Positions 33,338-41,389 of a DNA stretch of 64,000 nucleotides are shown piece by piece; position 1 is the stretch's first letter; each line of letters starts with the position of its first letter. The DNA comes from CBDBIK01 sp965206145 (lineage in GTDB: Bacteria; Pseudomonadota; Alphaproteobacteria; TMED109). A program made the position numbers and the translations under genes. The notes under the pieces are model-generated. The model saw only the letters and a list, made by a program, of their open reading frames with translations, was not told where the DNA came from and made no database searches. Location of the stretch: contig CBDBIK010000002.1 of the NCBI GenBank assembly GCA_965206145.1, positions 186,001-250,000 of the forward strand, in the 5' to 3' direction.

Positions 33338-35158
33338 TTATTCCACCGTGACGCTTTTTGCGAGGTTGCGGGGTTGATCCACGTCGGTTCCCTTGAAAAG
33401 AGCAACGTGGTAGGCGAGGAGCTGGAGAGGAAGCGTGGCTAGCAGCGGCGAGACAAACGGGTGTGCCGTGGGAAGTTGGAAGGAGTGCCATGCCTGCTTG
33501 CCAAGACGCGCAAGGCCCTTCTCATCGCTCAGTAGGACGATGCGCCCGCCGCGCGCTGATACTTCGGAGAAATTGGAAGCTGTCTTCGTGAAGAGTTCGT
33601 CGGTCTGCGCCACCATCACGATTGGAAGATTCTCGTCAACAAGGGCTATAGGGCCGTGCTTCATCTCGCCTGCCGGATAGGCCTCAGCATGGATGTAGGA
33701 AATCTCCTTCATCTTCAGTGCTCCCTCGCGGGCAACGGCCGCTGAGGTACCGCGCCCCAAGTAAAGGATGTTCCGCGCCTGGTGGAGATCGACGGCGATA
33801 TTTCGAATGGACGTCTCGCGTGAGAGGATGTCGACCATTTTGGAGGGCACGCCCGCCAGCGTCTCGACGAGTTCCGATTCGGTTTGGCTGTCAATTCGGC
33901 CGCGCAGCCGGGCAAGCCGCACGGCCAGGCATGCCAGCGACGCAAGCTGGGTGGTGAAAGCTTTGGTCGAGGCGACACTGATCTCGGGGCCTGCGTGAGT
34001 GGGAATCACTGCATCCGCTTCCCGGGCCATGGAACTTTCCTCGACATTGATCATGGCGACCGTAGGTACTGAGGCTTTGCGTGCCATTCGGAGCGCGGCC
34101 AGCGTGTCAGCGGTTTCGCCTGACTGGGAAATGAAAACAGCGGCGATATTTCCCTCGAGAACGGGCGCGCGGTAACGGAACTCGGAAGCCGTCTCTACGG
34201 AGACAGGCAGGCGGGCAAGCCCCTCGATCCAGTGGGCGGCAACGGCCGCTGCATAGGAAGAAGTGCCACAACCGATCAGGAAAAGCCGTTCAAGACTGGT
34301 GGGGTCAACGGGAAGATTGGGCCCGCCTGCGATCCCCTTGTGAACGTCCAGGTGATGGCTGAAAACTTCTCCGACGACAGCGGGTTGTTCATGAATCTCT
34401 TTTTGCATGAAATGACGGTAATCACCCTTGCCGAAGGTTCCGGGCTGTGAGGCAAGGATCGTTGCCCGGTTGGCCCGGTGCCCCTGGCTGTCTCGGATCG
34501 TCGCACCTTCAGGTGTAAGGGTTGCCCGATCCCCATCCTCGAGATGGATGATTTGGGATGCGAACGGGGTAAGTGCTTGGGCATCAGACCCAAGCCAAGT
34601 TTCGCCATCGCCCAGGCCAAGGGCGAGAGAGGACCCGTGCCGTACGGCAAAAATGCTGTTGGGAGCTTCGGCGATCAGCGCGGCGATCGAATAAGCACCT
34701 TGTAGACGCGCAGAAGAAGTGTCTGTCGCCGCTTCAGGTTCCATTCCCTGGCTTAGGTGCTCGAGAATGAGATGTGCAATGGCCTCGCTGTCAGTGTCGG
34801 TTTCGAACACGTGTCCCTTGCCGGACAACTCGATACGAAGTTCTCGGAAGTTCTCGATGATGCCATTGTGGACGATGGCAACTCGGTGATTACCGTGGGG
34901 GTGGGCGTTGGTTTCGTTGGGGAGTCCGTGGGTTGCCCAGCGGGTGTGAGCGATTCCAATCTTGCTCGAAAGCGGTTCTTGTTCAAGCAGGGACTCAAGG
35001 TTTTCAACACGCCCGGCAGCTCGTCGGCGATCTACCTCTTGGCCTGCGATGATCGCCATGCCCGAGGAGTCGTAGCCACGGTAGCTCAGCCTCCGGAGTC
35101 CTTGCAGGAGACCCGCAGGCGCGTTCTCACGCCCTGTGACCCCGATAATTCCGCACAT
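33338..35158 (-). CDS. glmS: Glutamine--fructose-6-phosphate aminotransferase (isomerizing)
   Basis: 606-aa enzyme making glucosamine-6-phosphate for peptidoglycan and LPS. N-terminal glutaminase domain starts with the catalytic Cys (MCGIIGVTGRENAP after Met removal), with RWATHGLPNETNAHPH; two SIS isomerase domains follow (GCGTSSYAAAVAAHWIEG, SQSGETADTLAALR, and a later LGRGTSAAVAREGALKMKE). The C-terminus DQPRNLAKSVTVE is invariant in the family. It follows glmU by 6 bp on the same strand. No glmS ribozyme, as expected outside Firmicutes. Confidence 0.97.
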   Translation of the reverse strand: MCGIIGVTGRENAPAGLLQGLRRLSYRGYDSSGMAIIAGQEVDRRRAAGRVENLESLLEQEPLSSKIGIAHTRWATHGLPNETNAHPHGNHRVAIVHNGIIENFRELRIELSGKGHVFETDTDSEAIAHLILEHLSQGMEPEAATDTSSARLQGAYSIAALIAEAPNSIFAVRHGSSLALGLGDGETWLGSDAQALTPFASQIIHLEDGDRATLTPEGATIRDSQGHRANRATILASQPGTFGKGDYRHFMQKEIHEQPAVVGEVFSHHLDVHKGIAGGPNLPVDPTSLERLFLIGCGTSSYAAAVAAHWIEGLARLPVSVETASEFRYRAPVLEGNIAAVFISQSGETADTLAALRMARKASVPTVAMINVEESSMAREADAVIPTHAGPEISVASTKAFTTQLASLACLAVRLARLRGRIDSQTESELVETLAGVPSKMVDILSRETSIRNIAVDLHQARNILYLGRGTSAAVAREGALKMKEISYIHAEAYPAGEMKHGPIALVDENLPIVMVAQTDELFTKTASNFSEVSARGGRIVLLSDEKGLARLGKQAWHSFQLPTAHPFVSPLLATLPLQLLAYHVALFKGTDVDQPRNLAKSVTVE

Positions 35159-35164
35159 CGTTTC

Positions 35165-36502
35165 TTACTTTTTGCCTCGCCGCTTGGCCCAGTTGGCGAC
35201 TTGTCGAAAAGGCGAGCGACTAACCGCGAGCGCATCGCCAGGGACATCCTTGGAAATCGTGCTGCCCGCCCCGATGACAGCATTTTGCCCCACGGTCACG
35301 GGTGCAATGAGAGCGGTGTTGGAGCCGACAAAAGCACCCTTTCCGACTTCGGTTCGATGCTTCGCCACGCCGTCGAAATTGCAGAAAATCGTGCCAGCAC
35401 CGATGTTCGCATTATCGCCGACGATCCCGTCGCCAAGGTAGGAGAGATGGTTCGCCTTCGCTCTTTGACCGACCTCGACGTTCTTGGTCTCGACGAAGTT
35501 TCCGACCCGGGCACCTTCGCCGATGACGCTTCCAGGACGGATTCGGGCGAAAGGACCGATGCGCGCACCGGCGGCGATGTGCGCTCCTTCGATGTGGCAG
35601 AAAGAGAGAATCTGCGCACCTTTTTCGACATCGACTCTGGGACCAAAGAAGACGTGTGGATCCACTCGCACGTCCGCCGCCAGACGGGTGTCGTGCGACA
35701 GCCAGACGCTTGAAGGATCAAGGAGCATCGCACCGCCTTCCATGGCGCGCACGCGAAGGCGTTCCTGCATGATCGCCTCGGCTTTGGCGAGCTCAGCGCG
35801 AGTGTTGACACCCAGAAGTTCATGCTCTGGCCCTTCTGTCCAGGTGCAGCTGATGCCATCAGAGGTGGCCAGCCCGATCGTATCGGTGAGATAGCGTTCG
35901 GAGCTTTCGTTGTCGCTGCCAACACGTCTAACCAGTGAAGACAGGAGCTGTGCGTCTGCGGCGAATACGCCGGAGTTGCAGAGGTTTTTGGCCTGCTCCT
36001 CGGGGCTTGCATCGCGTTCTTCGACGATTGCTTCGACGGCATTCCCTTGCCTGGTGCGCAGACGTCCGAAACCGGAAGGATCCTGTGCACGGAATGCCAG
36101 AACGATGATTCCAGGGCCATCACTGTCTCCAAGACGTTTGCACGTGGCCTCCAGCCTCTCAGCGGAAAGAAGGGGTGTATCGGCACAAAGCACGATGACA
36201 TTGCCCTCGAATGCGCCGAGGGCCTGGAAGGCGATTTCAGTCGCATCGGCAGTCCCTTTTGGCTCTGGCTGCACTGCTACCTCGACGGCAAGGGGAGCCA
36301 TTTTCAAGACGTTGCGTGCTTCTTCCGAATCAGAGCCGACCACGACGATGGTGCGCTCAGGTTTGAGACCGGAAACGGCGTCGAGAACGTGGAGAAGCGA
36401 AGGTTTGCCCGCGATCGGGTGAAGTGCCTTCGGGGTTTCTGAGAGCATTCGCTGTCCCTTGCCGGCTGCGAGCACGATGGCGGCGAGGGAGGATTGAGAC
36501 AT
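35165..36502 (-). CDS. glmU: Bifunctional GlcN-1-P acetyltransferase / GlcNAc-1-P uridylyltransferase
   Basis: 445-aa enzyme completing UDP-GlcNAc synthesis. N-terminal pyrophosphorylase motif LAAIVLAAGKGQRMLSE and VVGSDSE; C-terminal left-handed beta-helix with hexapeptide repeats (GARIGPFARIRPGSVIGEGA, then VGNFVETKNVEVG, ANHLSYLGDGIVGDNANIGAG) and the catalytic His in the K..HLSY region. Short C-terminal tail. First gene of glmU-glmS, divergent from gph. Confidence 0.95.
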   Translation of the reverse strand: MSQSSLAAIVLAAGKGQRMLSETPKALHPIAGKPSLLHVLDAVSGLKPERTIVVVGSDSEEARNVLKMAPLAVEVAVQPEPKGTADATEIAFQALGAFEGNVIVLCADTPLLSAERLEATCKRLGDSDGPGIIVLAFRAQDPSGFGRLRTRQGNAVEAIVEERDASPEEQAKNLCNSGVFAADAQLLSSLVRRVGSDNESSERYLTDTIGLATSDGISCTWTEGPEHELLGVNTRAELAKAEAIMQERLRVRAMEGGAMLLDPSSVWLSHDTRLAADVRVDPHVFFGPRVDVEKGAQILSFCHIEGAHIAAGARIGPFARIRPGSVIGEGARVGNFVETKNVEVGQRAKANHLSYLGDGIVGDNANIGAGTIFCNFDGVAKHRTEVGKGAFVGSNTALIAPVTVGQNAVIGAGSTISKDVPGDALAVSRSPFRQVANWAKRRGKK

Positions 36503-36664
36503 GGTTTCGTCTTAAGGCTTACGCGGATTCTCAGCCGGAGGTGCAATCCGGGGAAACTGATCCGTATATGTATGATCGCCGAATTTGTAGTGCCCACAAC
36601 GGGAGTCCGCAAGATAGCACTTGGCCTCGGACTTGGGGCTTGTGCCGCGGGAAGGGAGATTTCG

Positions 36665-37348
36665 ATGGGCAGTGATGGCTTTCGGGCGACGGTGGTATTC
36701 GACCTCGACGGCACCCTTATCGATAGTGCGCCCGATCTGGGCGGTGCCCTCAACGACGTTCTGGGGGAACTTGGCCGACTGCCGGTGCCACTCGCAGAGG
36801 TCCGCACAATGGTAGGCGAGGGGGCATTGGCGATGCTGCGTGCTGGGCTCGAAGCTACCGGTGGAACGGAAGGAATTGATCTAAACGGGTTGAGGCCAAG
36901 ATTTCTTGAACTCTACAGCAAGCAACTTGCACGGCAGACGTGCCTTTACCCGCAGGCCAAGGAAACGCTGAACACCCTGGAAAGCCAAGGATGCAGACTT
37001 TCGGTCTGCACGAACAAGCCTGAGGGGCTTGCTCGCGAGGTGCTGGCAGAGATGGGAATCTTGGACCGGTTCGCATCCTTGGTGGGTGGAGACACGCTTT
37101 CTGTCCGCAAACCCGATCCGGAAGTGCTTCTGCATGCGGTTGTGGGTGCCGGAGGCGATATGAAAAACGCGGTAATGGTGGGGGACAGTAGCACCGATGT
37201 GGTCACGGCCCGCAATGCAGGCATTCCGGTGATCGCTGTGAGCTTCGGTTACACGCGCATCCCCCCCGGTGATCTCGGTGCGAACGTCCTCGTTGATGGG
37301 CTTGGCGAGATATCGGGTGTCCTTGCCGAGCTCGGAATCCTAGGTTAA
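36665..37348 (+). CDS. gph: Phosphoglycolate phosphatase (HAD family)
   Basis: 227-aa HAD phosphatase dephosphorylating 2-phosphoglycolate. Motif I VVFDLDGTLIDSAPDL, motif II SVCTNKPE, motif III lysine in GGDTLSVRKPDPEVLL, motif IV MVGDSSTDVVTARNAG. The ATG at 36665 is chosen because GGGAG lies 8 nt upstream and it gives normal length; the frame is open back to 36494 but those residues do not resemble the family. Divergent from glmU. Confidence 0.9.
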   Translation: MGSDGFRATVVFDLDGTLIDSAPDLGGALNDVLGELGRLPVPLAEVRTMVGEGALAMLRAGLEATGGTEGIDLNGLRPRFLELYSKQLARQTCLYPQAKETLNTLESQGCRLSVCTNKPEGLAREVLAEMGILDRFASLVGGDTLSVRKPDPEVLLHAVVGAGGDMKNAVMVGDSSTDVVTARNAGIPVIAVSFGYTRIPPGDLGANVLVDGLGEISGVLAELGILG

Positions 37349-37392
37349 AAACGCTGATACCGGCGGGGTTGCAGACCCCACGTGGGCGGAGA

Positions 37393-37467
37393 GGGCGGTT
37401 AGCTCAGCGGGAGAGCGCTCGCTTCACACGCGAGAGGCCACTGGTTCAATCCCAGTACCGCCCACCA
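37393..37467 (+). tRNA. tRNA-Val (CAC)
   Basis: 75-nt cloverleaf with encoded CCA. Acceptor GGGCGGT pairs with ACCGCCC; anticodon loop TTCACAC gives CAC; T-arm GGTTCAATCC. It lies between gph and the Sel1-like gene. Confidence 0.97.
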
Positions 37468-37483
37468 CCCATACCAATTCCAG

Positions 37484-38407
37484 ATGAAAATCATGAAAAG
37501 ATCATTTATTTGTATCAGGTTGCAAGAACTATCGAATTCTAAATCGAGAATTATTTTACTGCCATTGCCCGGATCTGATATCGAATTCCACAAGCGTTTA
37601 TCTTCCCGAGCGGGTATTCCAGCGAAGACTGCCGCACTCGTTTTGCCCCTTGGTCTCGGGCTACTGGTTTTGCTCGGCTTGTTCGTTTTTGGTGTCGTTC
37701 CTGTCCATGCTGCGAGTGATGAGGCACTTGCTGCTATTCGCGAAGGCTCCCCGATAGTGGCACGCGAAGCTTGTGAGAAGGCCGCCGAGGAGGATGATCC
37801 CGATTGCCAGAACGTGATGGGCTGGCTTGCGCTCAAAAAATCAGACAATCCTGAAAAGGCACGGGAATGGTTTGAGAAAGCCGCCGCCCAAGGGTATTCG
37901 AAAGCACTTGCCAACCTTGCCTACATGCTCGGGAGTGGACTTGGCGGAGAGCAGGATCTTTCGCGTGCGGCCACGCTTTACCGTCAAGCACGCGAACAGG
38001 TTGCGCTCGAGGCGAACGAGCAGGAAGAGGCGTCCACACGGACCGAGGTTGTTCGGATTGACCCTGTCCCGGCGATTGATACCACCCGAGCCACGGAGGC
38101 GAGGTTCAGGTCGGCTTTTGCTGAGATGCTTCGCCTCAGGGTCCTCCATGGCTTGAGAAGAGGAGAAGCGGAAATCTACGTGGCCGATGCGGAACTCGCC
38201 GATGCTAGACGGACAATGGCCAGAATCGAGAAAGCCTTGGTGGCAACTGGGATCAACGCTGCGAATGTACGTGCGGAGGTGGAGAGGAAACAGGCGATCA
38301 TGCTTCGCTTCCTGTCACGTAAGAAAGAAGAATTTGATTCCGAGCGTAGGCAGGAAGCCCTTGCCGCTCTTGCGCGAATGGCGGAGACCGCGGAAGCAGT
38401 GCGCTGA
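37484..38407 (+). CDS. Sel1-like repeat protein with membrane anchor
   Basis: Up to 307 aa. A strong transmembrane segment (PLGLGLLVLLGLFVFGVV, about residues 55-72) is followed by two Sel1-type repeats, MGWLALKKSDNPEKAREWFEKAAAQG and LAYMLGSGLGGEQDLSRAATLYRQA, which usually mediate protein-protein contacts. The last 110 residues are charged and helical, probably coiled coil (RRTMARIEKALVATG, RFLSRKKEEFDSERRQEALAALARM). The first 45 residues are encoded by AT-rich sequence with no good ribosome site, so the true start is uncertain. No clear function. It converges on tRNA-Cys. Confidence 0.65.
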   Translation: MKIMKRSFICIRLQELSNSKSRIILLPLPGSDIEFHKRLSSRAGIPAKTAALVLPLGLGLLVLLGLFVFGVVPVHAASDEALAAIREGSPIVAREACEKAAEEDDPDCQNVMGWLALKKSDNPEKAREWFEKAAAQGYSKALANLAYMLGSGLGGEQDLSRAATLYRQAREQVALEANEQEEASTRTEVVRIDPVPAIDTTRATEARFRSAFAEMLRLRVLHGLRRGEAEIYVADAELADARRTMARIEKALVATGINAANVRAEVERKQAIMLRFLSRKKEEFDSERRQEALAALARMAETAEAVR

Positions 38408-38422
38408 ATCGGTGAGAAAAAC

Positions 38423-38496
38423 TGGAGGCCGGGGCCGGAATCGAACCGACGTACAAGGATTTGCAGTCCTCTGCATAACCACTCTGCCACCCGGCC
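38423..38496 (-). tRNA. tRNA-Cys (GCA)
   Basis: 74-nt cloverleaf with encoded CCA. Acceptor GGCCGGG/CCCGGCC, anticodon loop CTGCAAA gives GCA, discriminator T as usual for Cys. A TTTTT run follows the CCA by one base on the minus strand. Confidence 0.97.
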
Positions 38497-38555
38497 GGAG
38501 GGAGTCCGCGCACTCTATCGGGGGAGGCGAGCTTGTCCAGATGCACAAGCCTAGC

Positions 38556-39068
38556 ATGTCTCCTGGTAGCGGACTGTGGCCTTCCACTTGCCGAGTTTTT
38601 TTTGCAAACCACCTGCCTGGGAATGCCGTCCGGATGAAAATTCCCACCTCGCCTCTGGAGTTTCATCCAGCTGATTCTGGGGAATTGTGAGGTGATCCTC
38701 TCTGGTTCTCACGCCATAGGGAGTGGTGATGGAATCACTTCCCCTTCTTGTCCTGACGCGGGGATGACCGACTTCACCGGAGAAGAACTTCTTTCAGGCG
38801 TTGCCTGATAAAACAGGGTGTGGCGAACAGGAACGAAAGGTATCTCCTGAACTCATGACGTTCTCGCGCGAAGTTTCGTGAATTTCCAGCCAAGAGTCTT
38901 GAAAGACGGGTAAGAAGCTTTCCCTCCGTATGTCTTTGTGGCAATCCAGTACCAATGCTCACCGAGGAAATGGTTCCACATGTGACGTCTGGCCCCGGCA
39001 ACGCTCGCGAATTTCTGCGCGTGCGTCTTCCTGCCCGGTAGAAGCCGATAGGTTGCCTGACGAAACAT
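38556..39068 (-). pseudogene. tnpB: Decayed IS200/IS605-type tnpB
   Basis: RNA-guided nuclease gene relic. From 39068 the frame gives MFRQATYRLLPGRKTHAQKF, GARRHMWNHFLGEHWYWIAT and SYPSFKTLGWKFTKLRA, a TnpB N-terminus. After an in-frame TGA it continues QEIPFVPVRHTLFYQA, then a 1-nt deletion and a second TGA precede KKFFSGEVGHPRV and DSITTPYGVRTREDHLTIP. Another shift yields WMKLQRRGGNFHPDGIPRQ, then LGKWKATVRYQ. The RuvC nuclease half is absent. It ends about 60 bp from tRNA-Cys. No tnpA remnant is visible. Confidence 0.8.
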
Positions 39069-39100
39069 TCTTGCTTGCGAAGAGGGCATTGCAATGCTTT

Positions 39101-39128
39101 TTCTGAACAAACACTCCTTCTGAACAAA
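39101..39128. repeat. Direct repeat TTCTGAACAAA upstream of the tnpB relic
   Basis: Two copies of TTCTGAACAAA (39101-39111, 39118-39128) with a 17-nt period sit just outside the relic's start. They could be a boundary trace of the element or a chance duplication. Confidence 0.4.
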
Positions 39129-39140
39129 AAGAGAATATTT

Positions 39141-39162
39141 TTGATTTACCCTTGTATATCAA
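39141..39162. promoter_or_regulatory. Inverted repeat and -10 box upstream of pcm
   Basis: TTGATTTA-CCCTTG-TATATCAA is an 8-6-8 dyad with one mismatch. A perfect TATAAT follows at 39193-39198, 53 nt before the pcm start, without an obvious -35. The dyad lies where an upstream activator or repressor could bind. Confidence 0.35.
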
Positions 39163-39250
39163 TCGGTTTCATGAATTTTAGTCACTTGCGTATATAATCC
39201 TCTTTTTTACAAGGGGCAGAATCCTGCAACATGACGGCGACACATCGACG

Positions 39251-39904
39251 ATGAATTTTGAGCGCATGCGCCAGAACATGATCGATGGCCAGATTCTTCC
39301 CAACCGGGTGACGGACCAGGCTCTGATCGGGGCCCTTGCCGAGCTGCCACGGGAGCTTTTTGTACCTGAACGTTTGAGGGGGGTGGCTTACATCGACGAG
39401 GACCTGCCCCTTGGAAACGGGCGCCACCTTGCAGAGCCTCGCGTGTTTTCCCGCCTCCTTCAGGAGGCCACTGTCGCTTCCGAGGACCTCGCTCTCGTCG
39501 TGGGAGCTGGTACCGGTTATTCAGCCGCAGTTCTTGCTCGTCTATCTGCGATGGTGATGGCTCTCGAGGAGGATGCATCGCTTGCAGCGAAAGCCGAAAA
39601 AATTCTTACCACGATCGGGACGGAAAACGTCGCCGTAGTCGAGGGTCCTCTTGCTTCAGGCTGGCCGAAAGAGGCACCGTATGACGTAATCTTGATCGAT
39701 GGCACGGTTCCTTCGGTTTCCAAAGTCCTTGTCGGTCAGCTCGCCCCGAATGGTCGTCTGCTCGCTGTCGAAGGTGACGGAATGGTCACTGGCAAGGCGG
39801 TGATATTCGAGAAGCGGGGTACATTGGTCAGCCGTCGGCCGCTGTTCGATGCGGCGATGCCGCTTCTTCCTGGCTTCCAGCAGGAAGAGAAGTTCGCGTT
39901 TTGA
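39251..39904 (+). CDS. pcm: Protein-L-isoaspartate O-methyltransferase family protein
   Basis: 217-aa SAM-dependent methyltransferase of the PCMT family, which repairs isoaspartyl residues. Seen: MRQNMIDGQILPNRVTD, ALAELPRELFVPERLRGVAYIDEDLPL, SAM motif LVVGAGTGYSAAVLARL (about 80-96) and YDVILIDGTVPSVSKVLVGQL. This is the short alphaproteobacterial variant in which canonical E. coli Pcm motifs are loosened (GAGTGYS), so activity on isoaspartate is less certain. No strong ribosome site before ATG 39251. Converges with the oxidoreductase gene. Confidence 0.85.
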   Translation: MNFERMRQNMIDGQILPNRVTDQALIGALAELPRELFVPERLRGVAYIDEDLPLGNGRHLAEPRVFSRLLQEATVASEDLALVVGAGTGYSAAVLARLSAMVMALEEDASLAAKAEKILTTIGTENVAVVEGPLASGWPKEAPYDVILIDGTVPSVSKVLVGQLAPNGRLLAVEGDGMVTGKAVIFEKRGTLVSRRPLFDAAMPLLPGFQQEEKFAF

Positions 39905-39922
39905 ACCCGCCGTGCGCCCGCG

Positions 39923-40939
39923 CTATCCGAGGGAGATAGCAATTTTCCCGATGTGCTTCTGGGACTGCATCAGGCGGTAGGCATCGGGTGCCTTCTCGAA
40001 GGGCACGGTTTCAGCGATTCGAGGCTGGATCCCGTGGCGGGCGATGCCGCGGTTCATGTCACCGAACATCCTGAGATTGCCGACATAAACCCCCTGCACC
40101 TTGATTGATTTCCGCATGATGGGAAGGGGGTCAATGGTGCCTCCGGAGAGGATGCCGATAAGTGCGACGGTGCCGCCGATCCGTGTGGCATCGATTGATT
40201 TTTGCAAAGTGCCAGGGCCGCCGACTTCAACGACCGCGTCTGCGCCTACCCCGTCGGTAAGATCGCGAACGGCTGAGGGCCAATCTTCCGTCTTGCGGTA
40301 ATTGATCGTTCCATCCGCACCCATGGCCTTGACTTCCAAAAGCTTTTCACCGGAGGAAGAGGTGACGATGGCGCGCGCACCTGCGGCGGTGGCGAACTGA
40401 AGGGCGAAGATCGAAACTCCGCCGGTACCGAGCAGTAGCACGGTCTGCCCTGGCTGGAGCCGGGCTTGCTCAAAAAGGGCGTTCCAGGCTGTGAGCGCCG
40501 CGCAGGGGAGGCAGGCGGCTTCTGCATCCGAGAGATGTTCGGGCACTTTAATGACACCCTTCTCCTGGAGCACCACGTATTCGGCAAGCACACCGTCAAG
40601 CGCGCCACCAAGCGCACTGGCCATGGCGGCAGGGGTGCATTCACCGTCGTTCCAATCTTGGAAAAAGGTCGAGGCGACCCTGGTACCGGGTTCAACGGAG
40701 GTCACACCGGCACCAATCGCTTCGACGATTCCGCAACCGTCAGAGTTGGGTACACGGGGCAAAGGGAAGCCACGGGAGACGGGGTCCTGGATAGTGGCCA
40801 AGTCGCGGTAATTGATGGCGTTGATAGACATGCGCACAAGCACCTCCCCGGGCCCGGGTTCAGGGCGGGAGCGCTCTGATAAGGCAAGGGCATCAACTCC
40901 GCCTGAGTTTTGAATTTCCCATGCACGCATCATTGCCAT
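39923..40939 (-). CDS. Zinc-type alcohol dehydrogenase-like (MDR) oxidoreductase
   Basis: 338-aa medium-chain dehydrogenase/reductase. Substrate domain with PGEVLVRMSINAINYRDLATIQ, RVPNSDGCGIVEAIGAGV; cofactor domain with LLGTGGVSIFALQFATAAGARAI (Rossmann) and IGGTVALIGILSG. The catalytic zinc Cys is replaced (NYRD instead of a C..D motif), and the four-Cys structural zinc loop is absent, so it is probably a zinc-free quinone-reductase-like NADPH enzyme. ATG 40939 lies 1 bp past the GcrA-like stop, implying co-translation. Confidence 0.82.
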   Translation of the reverse strand: MAMMRAWEIQNSGGVDALALSERSRPEPGPGEVLVRMSINAINYRDLATIQDPVSRGFPLPRVPNSDGCGIVEAIGAGVTSVEPGTRVASTFFQDWNDGECTPAAMASALGGALDGVLAEYVVLQEKGVIKVPEHLSDAEAACLPCAALTAWNALFEQARLQPGQTVLLLGTGGVSIFALQFATAAGARAIVTSSSGEKLLEVKAMGADGTINYRKTEDWPSAVRDLTDGVGADAVVEVGGPGTLQKSIDATRIGGTVALIGILSGGTIDPLPIMRKSIKVQGVYVGNLRMFGDMNRGIARHGIQPRIAETVPFEKAPDAYRLMQSQKHIGKIAISLG

Positions 40940-40940
40940 G

Positions 40941-41258
40941 TCAGTTGTTTTTCTTTCTGTAAGCGACCTCGCAATGCTCTTCGCAGTAAGGCTTCCCCGG
41001 TGCAGTTTCCTTGCGACAGAAGGAGAAGTTATCTTCGCCCGGATGGCCATCGGGCCATCGACATTCAAGGGCAGAGGGGAACGAGAACTCCTCGATGCTC
41101 GAAGCGTTAGGCTTGAGTTCCATGCGCCTGATTTTGCCACTCACGGCCTTTGGAGACACGTCCGAACCAAGCTTTTTTGCAATCTCTCGATGAGAAAGGC
41201 CCTGCTTGGACAAGGCTTTCAGTTTCTTCACCCTCGCAGGAGTCCATGTATCCGGCAT
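40941..41258 (-). CDS. Compact GcrA-like transcriptional regulator
   Basis: 105-aa protein with both conserved parts of GcrA, the alphaproteobacterial cell-cycle regulator that contacts sigma70 and CcrM-methylated promoters. N-terminal helix-turn-helix: TWTPARVKKLKALSKQGLSH followed by REIAKKLG and AVSGKIRRMEL (residues 4-48). C-terminal Cys-rich part: CRWPDGHPGEDNFSFCRKET and PYCEEHCEVAY, with C66, C81, C92, H95 and C96. Canonical GcrA has a long linker and about 170 residues, so this is a mini-GcrA or paralogue. It has its own palindrome-containing promoter. Confidence 0.88.
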   Translation of the reverse strand: MPDTWTPARVKKLKALSKQGLSHREIAKKLGSDVSPKAVSGKIRRMELKPNASSIEEFSFPSALECRWPDGHPGEDNFSFCRKETAPGKPYCEEHCEVAYRKKNN

Positions 41259-41290
41259 TGAGAATTCCTATCGGGAAAGAGAGGCAAGGC

Positions 41291-41344
41291 ATCCCATTCA
41301 CGCAAGGAAACCTAGTCAAATCCCACAATATATCCACGATATAT
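41291..41344 (-). promoter_or_regulatory. Promoter and perfect 7-3-7 palindrome upstream of the GcrA-like gene
   Basis: On the minus strand ATATATC-GTG-GATATAT (41328-41344) is a perfect dyad lying directly upstream of TTGACT (41314-41319), 17-nt spacer and TGGGAT (41291-41296). The position just upstream of the -35 suits an activator site, or a repressor site if it overlaps polymerase. Confidence 0.5.
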
Positions 41345-41389
41345 GGAGCCTTTCAGTCTCGGAGACAAGAACGGCGGGTAGGGGAGATC

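Noticed and set aside
35296..36246. A 316-codon minus-strand frame within glmU
   Set aside because: It is an alternative frame of glmU, with Ser/Arg/Pro-rich nonsense translation.
37362..37380. GGGGT/ACCCC hairpin between gph and tRNA-Val
   Set aside because: Five-bp stem and no U tract; too weak to call a terminator.
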